NCBI RefSeq assembly: GCF_039526245.1
Contig: NZ_BAAAIV010000004.1
Span: 310,001-374,000, forward strand
Length of the DNA: 64,000 nucleotides
DNA from: Arthrobacter_H rhombi
GTDB lineage: Bacteria > Actinomycetota > Actinomycetes > Actinomycetales > Micrococcaceae
Reading direction: 5' to 3'
Part shown: positions 1-9,074 of the stretch, one piece after another
How the letters are laid out: each line of letters begins with the position of its first letter
Position numbering within the stretch: position 1 is the first letter of the stretch
Notes under the pieces: model-generated
Seen by the model: the letters and a program-made list of their open reading frames with translations, nothing else
What the model was told of the DNA's origin: nothing
The model's database searches: none
Translations under genes and position numbers: made by a program

Positions 1-1002
1 GGCCAGCGCGTGGTCAGCGCCTCCTTCGAGGCAGGCGTCTACACCCTGGAAGTGGAGCACGACGGCGGCACCTCCCAGGTGCGCACGCGGCGGCTGGTCC
101 TGGGCACCGGGACCACCCCCGAGGTCCCCCCGGCAGCCCGCGACGCCCTGTCCGCCGCGCGGACCGGCGACACCGCCCCGCTCGTGCACAGCTCCACCTA
201 CCGGACGGACCGCGACCGGCTGCGTTCGCGCCGCCGCCTCGCCGTCGTCGGCAGCGGCCAAAGTGCGGCAGAGGTGTTCGCCGACCTGCTCGGCGGGTTG
301 GGCGATGACCAGGAGTTGCTGTGGATCACCCGCTCGCCGCGCTTCTTCCCGCTGGAGTACACCAAGCTCACCCTGGAAATGACCTCGCCGGAGTACATCG
401 ATCATTTCCACTCCATGCCGCAAGAACGCCGCGACCTGCTCAACGCCACCCAGAAGTCGCTGTTCAAGGGCATCAACGCCGATCTGATCAATGAGATCCA
501 CGAGATGCTCTATCGCCGCAGCGTCGAGGGGGCGCCCCCGGTGCGGTTGTTGGCCGCGACCTCGCTGGAGTCCCTGGAGCAGGACGGCGGGCGCTGGCAG
601 TTGGGGCTGCGCAACCAGGACGACGGCGGCACCCAGGTGATCGGTGTCGACGCCGCGGTCCTGGCCACCGGGTACTCCTACCGTGAGCCGTCCTTCCTGG
701 CGGGAATAGCGGACCGGTTGGAGCGGCTGCCCGACGGCCGACTGGACGTCGACCGCCACTACTCGGTCGGCGTCGCCGGGGACATCCTGGTCCAGAATGC
801 CGAACTGCACACCCACGGATTCACCGCCCCCGATCTGGGGATGGGCGCCTACCGCAATGCGGTGATCATCAACCGGATCACCGGCGTCGAGCACTACGCC
901 GTCGAACGACGCATCGCCTTCCAGGAATTCGGCACCCCGGGAACCCCCGGAAACCCCTCGCCCACCCCATCCGCCACGCCCCTGCAGGAGGCCACCGCAT
1001 GA
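1..1002 (+). CDS. Lysine/ornithine/diamine N-monooxygenase, siderophore biosynthesis (5'-truncated)
   Basis: The reading frame is open at the left edge, so only the C-terminal ~333 residues are seen. The enzyme family (IucD/SidA/PvdA/DesB) is FAD- and NADPH-dependent and N-hydroxylates an amino acid or diamine for hydroxamate siderophores. The visible part holds the NADPH-binding motif VVGSGQSAAE near residue 82 and the family's late LATGYSYREP motif near 220. The stop overlaps the next start as ATGA, so it is translationally coupled to the synthetase gene. By analogy with the desferrioxamine order desA-desB-desC-desD it is probably the cadaverine N-hydroxylase DesB; the substrate is inferred, not seen. 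An upstream decarboxylase gene would lie outside the window. Confidence 0.9.
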   Translation, partial: GQRVVSASFEAGVYTLEVEHDGGTSQVRTRRLVLGTGTTPEVPPAARDALSAARTGDTAPLVHSSTYRTDRDRLRSRRRLAVVGSGQSAAEVFADLLGGLGDDQELLWITRSPRFFPLEYTKLTLEMTSPEYIDHFHSMPQERRDLLNATQKSLFKGINADLINEIHEMLYRRSVEGAPPVRLLAATSLESLEQDGGRWQLGLRNQDDGGTQVIGVDAAVLATGYSYREPSFLAGIADRLERLPDGRLDVDRHYSVGVAGDILVQNAELHTHGFTAPDLGMGAYRNAVIINRITGVEHYAVERRIAFQEFGTPGTPGNPSPTPSATPLQEATA

Positions 1003-3407
1003 CCGCCCAGACCCTGAGCACCCACACCGGTACCCACGACACCCCACCGGCCCGGTTCACCTTCCGTCCCGTCGATCCCAGCACGGATGCGCAGTTGCTG
1101 CATCGCTGGATCGCCACCGAGCACGCACGCTTCTGGGGCATGCCCGATGCCACCCTCGACGAGGTCCGCGACGAGCACCGCGCCATCAGCGCGAACCCCC
1201 ACCACCAGGCGCTGATCGCCGAGCACGAGGGGAAGCCCTCCTTCCTGCTGGAGACCTACGCCCCGGAACACTCGCAGCTGGCCAACGCGTATCCCCGGCG
1301 CCCGGGCGATGCCGGCCTGCATCTGCTGCTGCCCGAGCCGGCCCATAACGACACCGTCGCCCGCAGCGGCTTCAGCGAAGACGCCCTGCGGGCCGGCCTG
1401 GCACACCTCTTCGCCGATCCTGCCGTGTTGCGCGTCGTCGTCGAGCCCGATGCCCGCAACTCCGCGGTCCATTCGCTGAACTCCCGGCTCGGATTCGTTC
1501 CCTGGCAACGCGTCGAACTGCCCGAACTCCCGGGCGCCCCGGCCAAGACGGCGCTGCTGTCCTGGTGCACGCGTGCTGCCTTCGCGGCGGCCACCGGGTT
1601 GCCGTCGTCTTCGGTCGTCCACCTCTCCCCCGGACGCTGGGCCGCCGCGCAGCGTCACGTCCTGGCCAAGGCGATCGCCGAATTCACCCATGAACGGCTG
1701 CTCCACCCCGAGCCGGCACCCGGCGGTTGGGTGTTGCACGGCCACGGCTATGAGTATGCGTTCTCCGCCACCGTGCATGCCCTGGAACATTGGATGGTGG
1801 ACCCGGCATCCATCGAGGTCCGGACCATGGCAGCTGACGGCGCCCGCTCCGGTGCAGACGTTCCCGACGTCCAGGAGTTCGTGGTGCGCTTCCGCGACGA
1901 GCTCGGACTGGCCGATGCCCAGCTGCCCCTCTACCTGGAGGAGCTGGGCAGCACGCTGGCCGGGCATTGCTTCAAGCAGCTGCACTCGGGCGCCACCGCC
2001 GACGAACTGGCAGTGGGCACCGGTGATCCCGTGGCCGACTTCCAACGCATCGAGGCGTCCATGACCGAGGGACACCCCTGCTTCGTCGCCAACAACGGAC
2101 GCGCCGGCCTGGGCACTGCCGACTACCTCGATTACGCCCCGGAAACCGGCGCGGTGATCGAACTCGAGTGGGTTGCCGCCCACACCAGCCGCGCGCATTT
2201 CTCGGCGGTCAGCGGGTTGGACGTCGAGGCCCTGCTGGACGATGAGTTGGATCCCGGCCAGCGTGCCGCCTTCGCCGAACGCCTCGACGAGGCCTGCCTG
2301 TCCACCGGACTGGATCCGGAGGACTTCCTCTACCTGCCGGTCCATCCGTGGCAGTGGGAGAAGAAGCTCTCGGTCACCTTCGCCGGGGACATCGCCACCG
2401 GGCACCTGGTGCATCTGGGGTCCTCCGGTGACCTCTACCAGCCCCAGCAGTCGATCCGCACGTTCTTCAACCGCAGCGCGCCCCGGCGGCACTACGTGAA
2501 AACGGCGCTGTCGGTGGTCAACATGGGCTTCATGCGCGGGCTCTCGGCCGAATACATGAAGGCGACGCCGGCCATCAACGACTGGCTGCAGGGGCTCTTC
2601 GACGCCGACCCCGAGGTGGGACGCAGCCGCGCGGAACTCCTTCGCGAGGTGGCGGCCGTCGGCTACGCCAATCCCCTGTTCCACTCGGCCACCGACCAGC
2701 ATTCGCCCTACCGCAAGATGCTGGCCGCGCTCTGGCGCGAGTCACCTGTGGACCGGCTGCAGGACGGGGAGTCGCTGGCCACGATGGCGTCGCTGCTGCA
2801 TGTGGATGCCGACGGGAGGTCCGTCGCCGCGGCGATGATCCGCCGGTCGGGTCTGGGTGCCGGGCAGTGGCTCGGCCGCTACTTCGACGCCTATCTGGTA
2901 CCGCTGGTGCATTGCCTGGTCGCCCACGATCTGGTGTTCATGCCCCACGGGGAGAACGTCATCCTGGTCCTGCATGACGGCGTTCCGCAGCGGGTACTGC
3001 TCAAGGACCTTGCCGAGGAGGTCGCCGTGCTGGGAGACCGTACCCCGCTGCCCGCAGCGGTCGAGCGGATCCGTGCGCAGGTTCCCGACGCCGAACGCCG
3101 GCTGGTGGTCTTCACCGACATCGTGGACTGCTTCCTGCGGTTCCTGGCCCCGCTGCTGGAGCGCGAGGCGTTGATCTCCGAGGCGGGTTTCTGGGATGTG
3201 GCGGCCGACCGCCTGCGGGCCTACCGCGCCCGGAACCCCGAAACGGCGCAGGCCTTCGACGCGCTGGAGCTCTTCGGGGATGAGTTCGAGTTGTCCTGCC
3301 TGAACCGCCTGCAGTTGCGCAACAACCAGCAGATGCTCGACATCGGCAACCAGTCCGAGGGCCTGCTCTACGCGGGGTCCCTGGCCAACCCGTGGGCCGG
3401 CAGATAG
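999..3407 (+). CDS. Fused GNAT acyltransferase / IucA-IucC siderophore synthetase (DesC-DesD-like)
   Basis: An 802-residue two-domain protein. Residues ~20-192 resemble the IucB/AlcB/DesC acyltransferase that acylates the hydroxylamine; the DARNSAVHSLNSRLGF stretch near 151-166 is the CoA-binding half. Residues ~212-800 are an NRPS-independent siderophore (NIS) synthetase: GHPCFVANNGRAG (359-371), LPVHPWQWEKK (446-456), SIRTFFNRSAP (485-495) and HGEN (650-653) match the ATP- and substrate-binding motifs. Streptomyces encodes these activities as separate desC and desD; here one frame carries both, with no internal stop or frameshift visible. It would acylate N-hydroxycadaverine and then condense and possibly cyclise the units. 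The ATGA overlap with the monooxygenase supports one operon. Assignment as desferrioxamine-type is inference. Confidence 0.9.
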   Translation: MTAQTLSTHTGTHDTPPARFTFRPVDPSTDAQLLHRWIATEHARFWGMPDATLDEVRDEHRAISANPHHQALIAEHEGKPSFLLETYAPEHSQLANAYPRRPGDAGLHLLLPEPAHNDTVARSGFSEDALRAGLAHLFADPAVLRVVVEPDARNSAVHSLNSRLGFVPWQRVELPELPGAPAKTALLSWCTRAAFAAATGLPSSSVVHLSPGRWAAAQRHVLAKAIAEFTHERLLHPEPAPGGWVLHGHGYEYAFSATVHALEHWMVDPASIEVRTMAADGARSGADVPDVQEFVVRFRDELGLADAQLPLYLEELGSTLAGHCFKQLHSGATADELAVGTGDPVADFQRIEASMTEGHPCFVANNGRAGLGTADYLDYAPETGAVIELEWVAAHTSRAHFSAVSGLDVEALLDDELDPGQRAAFAERLDEACLSTGLDPEDFLYLPVHPWQWEKKLSVTFAGDIATGHLVHLGSSGDLYQPQQSIRTFFNRSAPRRHYVKTALSVVNMGFMRGLSAEYMKATPAINDWLQGLFDADPEVGRSRAELLREVAAVGYANPLFHSATDQHSPYRKMLAALWRESPVDRLQDGESLATMASLLHVDADGRSVAAAMIRRSGLGAGQWLGRYFDAYLVPLVHCLVAHDLVFMPHGENVILVLHDGVPQRVLLKDLAEEVAVLGDRTPLPAAVERIRAQVPDAERRLVVFTDIVDCFLRFLAPLLEREALISEAGFWDVAADRLRAYRARNPETAQAFDALELFGDEFELSCLNRLQLRNNQQMLDIGNQSEGLLYAGSLANPWAGR

Positions 3408-3414
3408 CTGCTGC

Positions 3415-4416
3415 TCAGGCGAGCTGGCCGATCAATGCGGCCTCGTGGTCCGCGCTCAATCCCGAGCGCGGACCTTCGCCGTCTGCCCCCTGGAGTCCGC
3501 CGTCGGCGGCGATGATGTCGGCAAAGGTCTCGGCCAGCGGCCGGCGGACCAGCCCCCACCGCAGTGCCTTGCGATCGGAACGGCGGGCGAACCCCGCGAA
3601 GTCGCTGCCCGCCGGCAACACCAGCGGCAGCGAGCGCGGCCCCGCCCAGGGTTCCACCGTGTCGTCCTCCATGCGGTGCAGAGGATAGGCGGCCACCTCC
3701 CCGGTGTATGCGGCGGCGCTTTGGGCGCTGGCGATGACATCGCCCAACGGCATTTCAGCGCCGACCGCGTTGACGGGGCCGTGGCGTCCGTCCAGGCCGG
3801 CGCGCAGGATGAAGGCCGCCAGATCGCGGACATCAACGATCTGGACGTAACGGGCATCGTCCTCGTCCTGCGGGACCAGCACCGGTTCACGTCCAGCAGC
3901 AAAGCGCAGCGGCCAGTAGGTCGTCCGTCCGGAGGGGTCCCCGGGGCCGCCAATCAGGCCAGGTCGTACAAGCAGGACGGCGTTGCCGCGTGAGGCGACG
4001 GTGAGCCATTCGCAACCGGCCTTCGCTGCCCCGTACTGGTCGTCGGTGTACTCGGCGGTGGAGTCCAGGGCGGCCAGCAGCTGGGCGGCTTCAGCGGCCC
4101 CGGGTTTCGAATGCAGCGCGTAGGCCGAGCAGGAGGAGACGTAGACCCAGTGCTCGGCGTGCGGTGAGAGCGCTTCGACGGCGGCCTTCGCGTGGGCCGG
4201 CTTCCGGGTCAGTTCGACGACCAGGTCCCACGCCCCGGTGGCTGCATCGTAGGCGCCGTCGGTGTCCCGGTCGGCAATGATGGCGGTGGCACCGTCCGGG
4301 AATCCTCCGGTGGTTCCGCGTGCCAGGCAGGTGACCTCATGCCCCTCTCCCAGGGCCTGCTGCGCGATGGTCCGACCAAGCCACTGGGTTCCACCGAGGA
4401 TGAGGATTTTTGCCAT
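3415..4416 (-). CDS. NAD(P)-dependent epimerase/reductase-like SDR protein
   Basis: A 333-residue Rossmann-fold protein of the extended short-chain dehydrogenase class. The dinucleotide-binding motif GGTQWLG sits at residues 8-14, and a YGAAKAGCE segment carries the Tyr-x3-Lys pair typical of the active site. The start at 4416 (MAKILILGG) is preferred over an upstream in-frame codon at 4476 because it places the glycine motif at the normal distance from the N terminus. It is convergent with the siderophore synthetase (7 bases between the stops). Substrate unknown; it resembles actinobacterial proteins annotated as reductases or NAD-epimerases. Confidence 0.8.
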   Translation of the reverse strand: MAKILILGGTQWLGRTIAQQALGEGHEVTCLARGTTGGFPDGATAIIADRDTDGAYDAATGAWDLVVELTRKPAHAKAAVEALSPHAEHWVYVSSCSAYALHSKPGAAEAAQLLAALDSTAEYTDDQYGAAKAGCEWLTVASRGNAVLLVRPGLIGGPGDPSGRTTYWPLRFAAGREPVLVPQDEDDARYVQIVDVRDLAAFILRAGLDGRHGPVNAVGAEMPLGDVIASAQSAAAYTGEVAAYPLHRMEDDTVEPWAGPRSLPLVLPAGSDFAGFARRSDRKALRWGLVRRPLAETFADIIAADGGLQGADGEGPRSGLSADHEAALIGQLA

Positions 4417-4497
4417 GCCCACCAGCCAACTCCCCCGGGCTGGGTTCTGGCAAGTCGAATGGGCAAAGTTCTGCACCGACTTCCGGTGGGGTGCGGC

Positions 4498-5103
4498 TCA
4501 GCTCGTCGGTGACGGTCGACGTGAGAGGCGGAACCGCAGGCCGGAACGGACCTGTGGCCATTCTGCGGCAGTGATCGAATACACGCAGGTGTCGCGCAGT
4601 GACCCGTCGGCCATGCGGGTGTGGGAGCGCAGGACGCCGTCGAGTTTGGCGCCGAGCCGTTCGATGGCCGCCCGGGACTGCTGGTTCATCCAATGCGTCC
4701 TGAATTCGACGGCGGGGCAGTCCAGGGTCTCGAACGCGTGGCCGAGCAGCAGCAATTTGGCATCGGGGTTCGTCCCGGTGCCCTGCGCCGAGGCACGGTT
4801 CCAGGTGGAGCCGATCTCCACCCGCGGCAGCGAAGCATCGATGTTCATGTAGGTGGTCATGCCCAGCAGCACCCCGTCCGCGGCCCGCCGGGTGGCGAAG
4901 GGCAGCATGCTGCCGGCCTCCTGCAGGTCCAGCCGCCGCTCGATCTCCGCGGCCATCCCCTCGGGGCGCGGGACAGCGGTGTACCAGAGGTTCCACAGTT
5001 CTCCGTCGCTGGCCGCTTCCACCAGCCCGTCGTGGTGTTCGGGTGACAGGGGTTCGAGGGTGACGAGTCCCCCGCGCAGGGTGACCGGTTCGAGCTGGTT
5101 CAT
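4498..5103 (-). CDS. GNAT family N-acetyltransferase (RimJ/RimL type)
   Basis: A 201-residue acetyltransferase. It opens with LRGGLVTLEPLSPEHHDGL, typical of RimJ/RimL-like enzymes; the central STWNRASAQGTGTNPDAKLL and the later FRTHWMNQQSRAAIERLGAK match the acetyl-CoA-binding and tail motifs of the family. The start at 5103 was chosen over an upstream frame extension that reads through the phosphatase gene. A TAGGCT element lies seven bases before the ATG, inside the end of the upstream phosphatase gene, so it could have its own leaderless transcript as well as read-through. Acceptor unknown. Confidence 0.82.
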   Translation of the reverse strand: MNQLEPVTLRGGLVTLEPLSPEHHDGLVEAASDGELWNLWYTAVPRPEGMAAEIERRLDLQEAGSMLPFATRRAADGVLLGMTTYMNIDASLPRVEIGSTWNRASAQGTGTNPDAKLLLLGHAFETLDCPAVEFRTHWMNQQSRAAIERLGAKLDGVLRSHTRMADGSLRDTCVYSITAAEWPQVRSGLRFRLSRRPSPTS

Positions 5104-5113
5104 GGTTCCCAGC

Positions 5114-5815
5114 CTACGATCCGAGCAGCAGCCGGCGTACCGCGTCGATCTCGGCCGGTTCCAGCCCCTGGTCCAGCAGGAACGCCTCCACCTCGATGCC
5201 GTCGACGAACTCGGCCAGGGCCGCCTGCCGTCCGGTGAGCGCCGCCTCCAGCTCGGCGGGTGCCAGATGGCGTTCATAGGGGTGCTTCACCGGGCTGACC
5301 CGGTGCCACTCGTTGATGCCGCGCGCCCCGGCGTCGTACTGCGTCGCGACCGCATCGCGGAGCCCGGCCAGGCAGAGCGCCAGCGAGATGATCATCCCGG
5401 TGCGGTCCCGCCCGGCGGAGCAATGCACGACGACGGAACCCCGGGCCTGCGCGAGGGCCCGGAAGACCCCGGCAATGAGCTCGGGAAAATGCTCGAGATT
5501 CGCCGAGTAGTAGCGCGGGTCGCTCAGGTACGGGGTATCGGCGGAAGCAGCCGCCGCCATGAACCCGGCGTGGGACTGGTCCTCGGTGGGGCAATGCAGC
5601 ACCGTGATCCCCGCCAGCGCCCCGGGGCCCACCTCGGGGTCGGTGGGACGACGGCGGCGCTCATCGGCATTGCGCAGGTCCACCACGGTGCGGATCCCGT
5701 CGGCATGGGCCTGCCGCCAGCCGCGTTCGGTCAGCCATTCGCTGCGGCCCATCCGATACAGCCGGCCGGCCACGTGCCGGGCGTTGACTGCGCCTTCCCA
5801 GTGCACCTCGTTCAT
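5114..5815 (-). CDS. Tyrosine-protein phosphatase (Y_phosphatase3/MptpB-like)
   Basis: A 233-residue phosphatase. The P-loop HCSAGRDRTG (131-140) holds the nucleophile Cys132 and Arg138 of the CX5R signature. The N terminus, with NARHVAGRLYRMGR and a later VVDLRNADER, is typical of the actinobacterial PF13350 class that includes MptpB, which hydrolyses phosphotyrosine and sometimes phosphoserine/threonine or phosphoinositides. No signal peptide is visible, so it is cytoplasmic or exported by an unrecognised route. It lies 10 bases upstream of the GNAT gene on the same strand. Substrates cannot be inferred. Confidence 0.88.
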   Translation of the reverse strand: MNEVHWEGAVNARHVAGRLYRMGRSEWLTERGWRQAHADGIRTVVDLRNADERRRRPTDPEVGPGALAGITVLHCPTEDQSHAGFMAAAASADTPYLSDPRYYSANLEHFPELIAGVFRALAQARGSVVVHCSAGRDRTGMIISLALCLAGLRDAVATQYDAGARGINEWHRVSPVKHPYERHLAPAELEAALTGRQAALAEFVDGIEVEAFLLDQGLEPAEIDAVRRLLLGS

Positions 5816-5849
5816 GCGCCCATCCTGCCATGGGGTCCGGTGAGTGCCC

Positions 5850-6725
5850 TCAGCTCCAGTCGTAGAAACCCTTCCCGCTCTTGCGGCCCAGTTCCCCGGC
5901 TTCGACCTTGCGGCGCAGGATCGCCGGCGGGGCGAAGCGTTCGCCGAGCTGTTCGTGCAGGTACTCGGCGATCCCCAGGCGCACGTCGAGCCCGACGATG
6001 TCGGTGGTCTTCAGCGGACCCGTGGGGTGCTTGTAGCCCAGCACCATGGCGTTGTCGATGTCCTCGGCGCTGGCAACGCCCTCCTCGAGCATGCGCATCG
6101 CCTCCAGGGCGATCGCCACGCCCAGGCGCGAGGACGCGAAGCCGGGGGCGTCGTTGACCACCACTGCGGTCTTGCCCAGCCCCGCGACCCAACCGCGGGC
6201 GGTATCCACCAGCCCAGGACGTGTCTGCTCGGCCATGACGACCTCGATCAGCGTCGAGGCGGGAACCGGGTTGAAGAAGTGCAGGCCCAGGAAGGATCCG
6301 GGACGTTGCAGGTGCCCGGCCAGCCCGCTCATCGACAAGGAGGAGGTGTTCGAGGCCAACACGGCGTCCTCGGCCAGTTCGGCCTCGACGGCCTGCAGGG
6401 AGGAGACCTTCAGGTCCCAGATCTCCGGGACGGCCTCCACCACGAGCTCCCGGTCACCGAAGTCGGCGTAGGTGGTGGACACTCCCAGCCGCGCCAGGTG
6501 GTCCGCGGCGGTGCCTGCCAGCCCCCGGTCGATCGACTTGCCCACTGCTGTGGCAACGCGTTCGCGCGCCGCTTCGGCACTGGGTTCGTCGCGTTCTACC
6601 ACCAGGACCTCGACGCCCTGGATCAGGAAGGCGTGGGCGATGCCGGCGCCCATGCGTCCGCCACCCAGGACCCCCACACGTGAAGGCAGGGCGGCGGTGG
6701 TGTTCGTGGAGCTCATGGGGGTCAT
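5850..6725 (-). CDS. 3-hydroxyacyl-CoA dehydrogenase
   Basis: A 291-residue NAD-dependent dehydrogenase that oxidises L-3-hydroxyacyl-CoA to 3-oxoacyl-CoA. The NAD motif GVLGGGRMGAGIA spans 18-30; LHFFNPVPASTLIEVV (148-163) carries the His-Glu catalytic pair (His149, Glu161). The start at 6725 overlaps the hydratase stop as ATGA; another ATG lies three codons in. It is the last gene of a thiolase-hydratase-dehydrogenase operon. PaaH (phenylacetate pathway, 3-hydroxyadipyl-CoA) or a fatty acid/butanoate enzyme are both possible; the sequence alone does not decide. Confidence 0.9.
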   Translation of the reverse strand: MTPMSSTNTTAALPSRVGVLGGGRMGAGIAHAFLIQGVEVLVVERDEPSAEAARERVATAVGKSIDRGLAGTAADHLARLGVSTTYADFGDRELVVEAVPEIWDLKVSSLQAVEAELAEDAVLASNTSSLSMSGLAGHLQRPGSFLGLHFFNPVPASTLIEVVMAEQTRPGLVDTARGWVAGLGKTAVVVNDAPGFASSRLGVAIALEAMRMLEEGVASAEDIDNAMVLGYKHPTGPLKTTDIVGLDVRLGIAEYLHEQLGERFAPPAILRRKVEAGELGRKSGKGFYDWS

Positions 6726-7549
6726 TTCTTCTTCCTGTCGGTGTTCTTGCGGTCCAGGAACGCCTGCATGCGCTCGAACTTGGCCTCTGATTCGAAGAGC
6801 ATCGACTGGGCCAGGGTATCGATCACGGGATGTGCCTCCCGCGGGGCGTGGAACACTGCCTTGGAAACACGCACGGCCAACGGGTCCTGGGCGGCGATCG
6901 AGTCCGCCAGGATGTTCGCCGCGGCGTCCAGATCGGCGGGTTCGACGAGTTCGGTGATCAGGCCGATCCGCAGGCATTCCTCCCCACGGACGACCTTCCC
7001 TGCGAGCAGCAGGTGCTTGGCCATCGGTTCCCCGATGAGTTCCTTCAGCCGCCAAGTCGCCCCGGCGGCCGCCATGATGCCCAGGTTGGTCTCCGGGTTG
7101 CCCATCCGCAGGGCCTCGGTGCCGATGCGGAAGTCGGCGGCGTAGGCCAGCTCGGCTCCGCCGCCGAGGGCATACCCGTCGAGGGCGGCGATCACCGGCA
7201 TCGGCAGTTTCGCGATGCGGTCGAACAGTGTCGAGTTGATCCCGGCCAGCGCGTCCTCGCGGCGGCGCGCGCGCAGCTGGCCGATGTCGGCGCCGGAGGC
7301 AAAGATCCCCTTGGCCCCCGTTTCCGGGTCACCGGGCGTTCCGGAGAGGATGAGGATCCTGGGGGCCGTCTCCAGGTAGGTGCAGATGACGTGGAGTTCA
7401 TCGACCATGGTCTGGTCGATGGCGTTGCGGACCTCCGGGCGGTGCAAGCGCACCCACAGGCGGTCCTCGGCCTCGGTGACCAGCAGCGTGGTGAAGGCTG
7501 CGGCATCGAGCCGGGGGCCGCCGTCGTGCCCGGGTGCTTCCCCGCCCAC
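6722..7549 (-). CDS. Enoyl-CoA hydratase/isomerase (crotonase family)
   Basis: A ~275-residue crotonase-fold enzyme hydrating 2-enoyl-CoA. The oxyanion-hole segments FASGADI (83-89) and DGYALGGGAELA (124-135) are present, followed by NPETNLGI (151-158) with the second acidic residue. The GTG at 7549, two bases after the thiolase stop, is the only start that leaves room for the first beta strands; no good ribosome-binding site is obvious, so coupling to thiolase translation is likely. It sits between thiolase and 3-hydroxyacyl-CoA dehydrogenase genes and supplies the middle step of the same beta-oxidation-type cycle. Confidence 0.85.
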   Translation of the reverse strand: MGGEAPGHDGGPRLDAAAFTTLLVTEAEDRLWVRLHRPEVRNAIDQTMVDELHVICTYLETAPRILILSGTPGDPETGAKGIFASGADIGQLRARRREDALAGINSTLFDRIAKLPMPVIAALDGYALGGGAELAYAADFRIGTEALRMGNPETNLGIMAAAGATWRLKELIGEPMAKHLLLAGKVVRGEECLRIGLITELVEPADLDAAANILADSIAAQDPLAVRVSKAVFHAPREAHPVIDTLAQSMLFESEAKFERMQAFLDRKNTDRKKK

Positions 7550-7551
7550 GG

Positions 7552-8775
7552 CTAGACGCCCTCGACGAGCAGCGCCGCGCCCTGGCCGACGCCGACGCAC
7601 ATGGTCGCCAACCCGAGCTTGGACCCGGATGTGGCCTCGCGTTCCAGGCGGCCGAGCAGCGTGATCACGATCCGGGAACCGGAGGATCCCAGCGGGTGGC
7701 CCAGGGCGATGGCGCCGCCGTCGTTGTTCACGATGCCGGGGTCCAGCCCCAGTTCGCGCATGGAGGCCAGTGACTGCGAGGAGAAGGCCTCGTTGAGTTC
7801 CACGGCGGCGAGTTCCTCCACGGTGCGTCCGGTGCGCTCGAGGATCTTGCGGGTCGCCGGAACCGGGCCGATGCCCATGATCTCCTGGGCCACTCCGGCG
7901 GAGGCGCCGTCGAGGATGCGGGCGCGGGGTTTCAGACCGTACTTCTCGATGGCCGCCTCGGAGGCGACGATGATCGCCGAGGCGCCATCGTTGAGGGTCG
8001 AGGCGTTTCCGGCGGTGACCACGCTGCCGCCCTTGACCACGGGCCGCAGGCCGGACAGGACCTCCAGGGTGGTCCCGGGGCGGGGGCCCTCGTCGGTGTC
8101 CACGATCGTCTCGGCCCCCTTGCGGCCCTTGACCGTGACGGGGACGATCTCGTCGGCGAAGCGTCCTGCGGCGATGGCGGCCAGGGCACGTTCGTGGGAG
8201 CGGACGGCGAAGGCATCGCAGTCCTCGCGGGAGGTGCCGAAGACCCGGGCGACCTCCTCGGCCGTCTCGGGCATGGAGAACGTGGCCTTGCCGTCGCGGG
8301 AGAGTTCCCCGGAGAGGAAGGCGGGGTTGGGGAAACGCCACCCGATCGAGGTGTCGTAGCTGGCTCCTGGCTTGGCGAAGGCCTTGTCCGGCTTCTCCAT
8401 CACCCAGGGGGCACGTGACATCGATTCGACGCCGCCGGCGACCACGATGTCGGCGGCTCCTGCCTTGACCATGTGCGATGCCATGGTGATCGCCGACATG
8501 CCCGAGGCGCACAGCCGGTTCACCGTGATGCCCGGGACCGTGTCGGGGAAGCCGGCGAGCAGCCAGGCCATGCGGGCGACGTTGCGGTTCTCCTCCCCGG
8601 CACCGTTGGCATTGCCGAAGATGACCTCGTCGACCAGGGACGGGTCGATGCCGGCGCGTTCGACGGCGGCCTGCACGGTCAGTGCCGCCAGGTCATCGGG
8701 ACGCACGGAAGACAACGCCCCCCCATACCGGCCGACCGGGGTGCGGGCTCCGCCCACCAGGAATGCTTCTGACAT
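7552..8775 (-). CDS. Acetyl-CoA acyltransferase (thiolase)
   Basis: A 407-residue degradative thiolase cleaving 3-oxoacyl-CoA with CoA. NRLCASGM places the acyl-accepting Cys at 89; GGAIALGHPLG holds the catalytic His and CVGVGQG near the C terminus the second Cys. Length and motifs fit the PcaF/PaaJ/FadA class. The start at 8775 follows an AGGAGTTT ribosome-binding site. It is first in an operon with hydratase and dehydrogenase genes, divergent from an MHS-type transporter, which suggests catabolism of an imported carboxylate. A 3-oxoadipyl-CoA thiolase of phenylacetate breakdown is attractive, but no paa ring-opening gene is in view. Confidence 0.92.
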   Translation of the reverse strand: MSEAFLVGGARTPVGRYGGALSSVRPDDLAALTVQAAVERAGIDPSLVDEVIFGNANGAGEENRNVARMAWLLAGFPDTVPGITVNRLCASGMSAITMASHMVKAGAADIVVAGGVESMSRAPWVMEKPDKAFAKPGASYDTSIGWRFPNPAFLSGELSRDGKATFSMPETAEEVARVFGTSREDCDAFAVRSHERALAAIAAGRFADEIVPVTVKGRKGAETIVDTDEGPRPGTTLEVLSGLRPVVKGGSVVTAGNASTLNDGASAIIVASEAAIEKYGLKPRARILDGASAGVAQEIMGIGPVPATRKILERTGRTVEELAAVELNEAFSSQSLASMRELGLDPGIVNNDGGAIALGHPLGSSGSRIVITLLGRLEREATSGSKLGLATMCVGVGQGAALLVEGV

Positions 8776-8850
8776 GCAAAACTCCTCTTCGGTTGGCCCG
8801 ACGTCCAGGCTTCGTCGCCGGCAGTCGATCATGCGTCCGGCGACACAATT

Positions 8851-8868
8851 ACCGACCAATCGTTCACT
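8851..8868. promoter_or_regulatory. Candidate TetR-type operator upstream of the thiolase operon
   Basis: ACCGACCAATCGTTCACT is an imperfect inverted repeat in the divergent intergenic region (8776-9074). The half-site ACCGACC resembles operators I recall for TetR-family regulators of actinobacterial acyl-CoA and phenylacetate catabolism (PaaR-like). It lies ~85 bases upstream of the thiolase start. Function is inferred from position and shape only. Apart from this site and the promoter noted next to it, the 299-base gap holds no recognisable gene. Confidence 0.35.
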
Positions 8869-8925
8869 AAGTAGATTCCCACCCGGGCAGCGCACGGTCA
8901 ACTCCGCACCCAGGAAATGACGGAA

Positions 8926-8955
8926 TTGGCCCATATATACACCCGCCGGTAATAT
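8926..8955 (+). promoter_or_regulatory. Likely sigma70-type promoter of the MHS transporter gene
   Basis: TTGGCC (8926-8931) and TAATAT (8950-8955), separated by 18 bases, fit the housekeeping sigma consensus and point toward the transporter. The predicted transcript would have a leader of about 110 bases before the GTG start. Confidence 0.5.
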
Positions 8956-9074
8956 GATGTGTTTTGACCGACTCCGGTGCTTTTGCCGGATCGTGGACCG
9001 GCCCCGTTCCGAACACCTGCAGGGCGCGGAAAGGTGTCCGGTCGACGCAAGCTGAGAACACTTGGGAGGCATCA

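Noticed and set aside
894..2702. 602-residue minus-strand open frame opposite the siderophore synthetase
   Set aside because: Same composition artefact; the plus-strand gene has clear catalytic motifs over the entire stretch.
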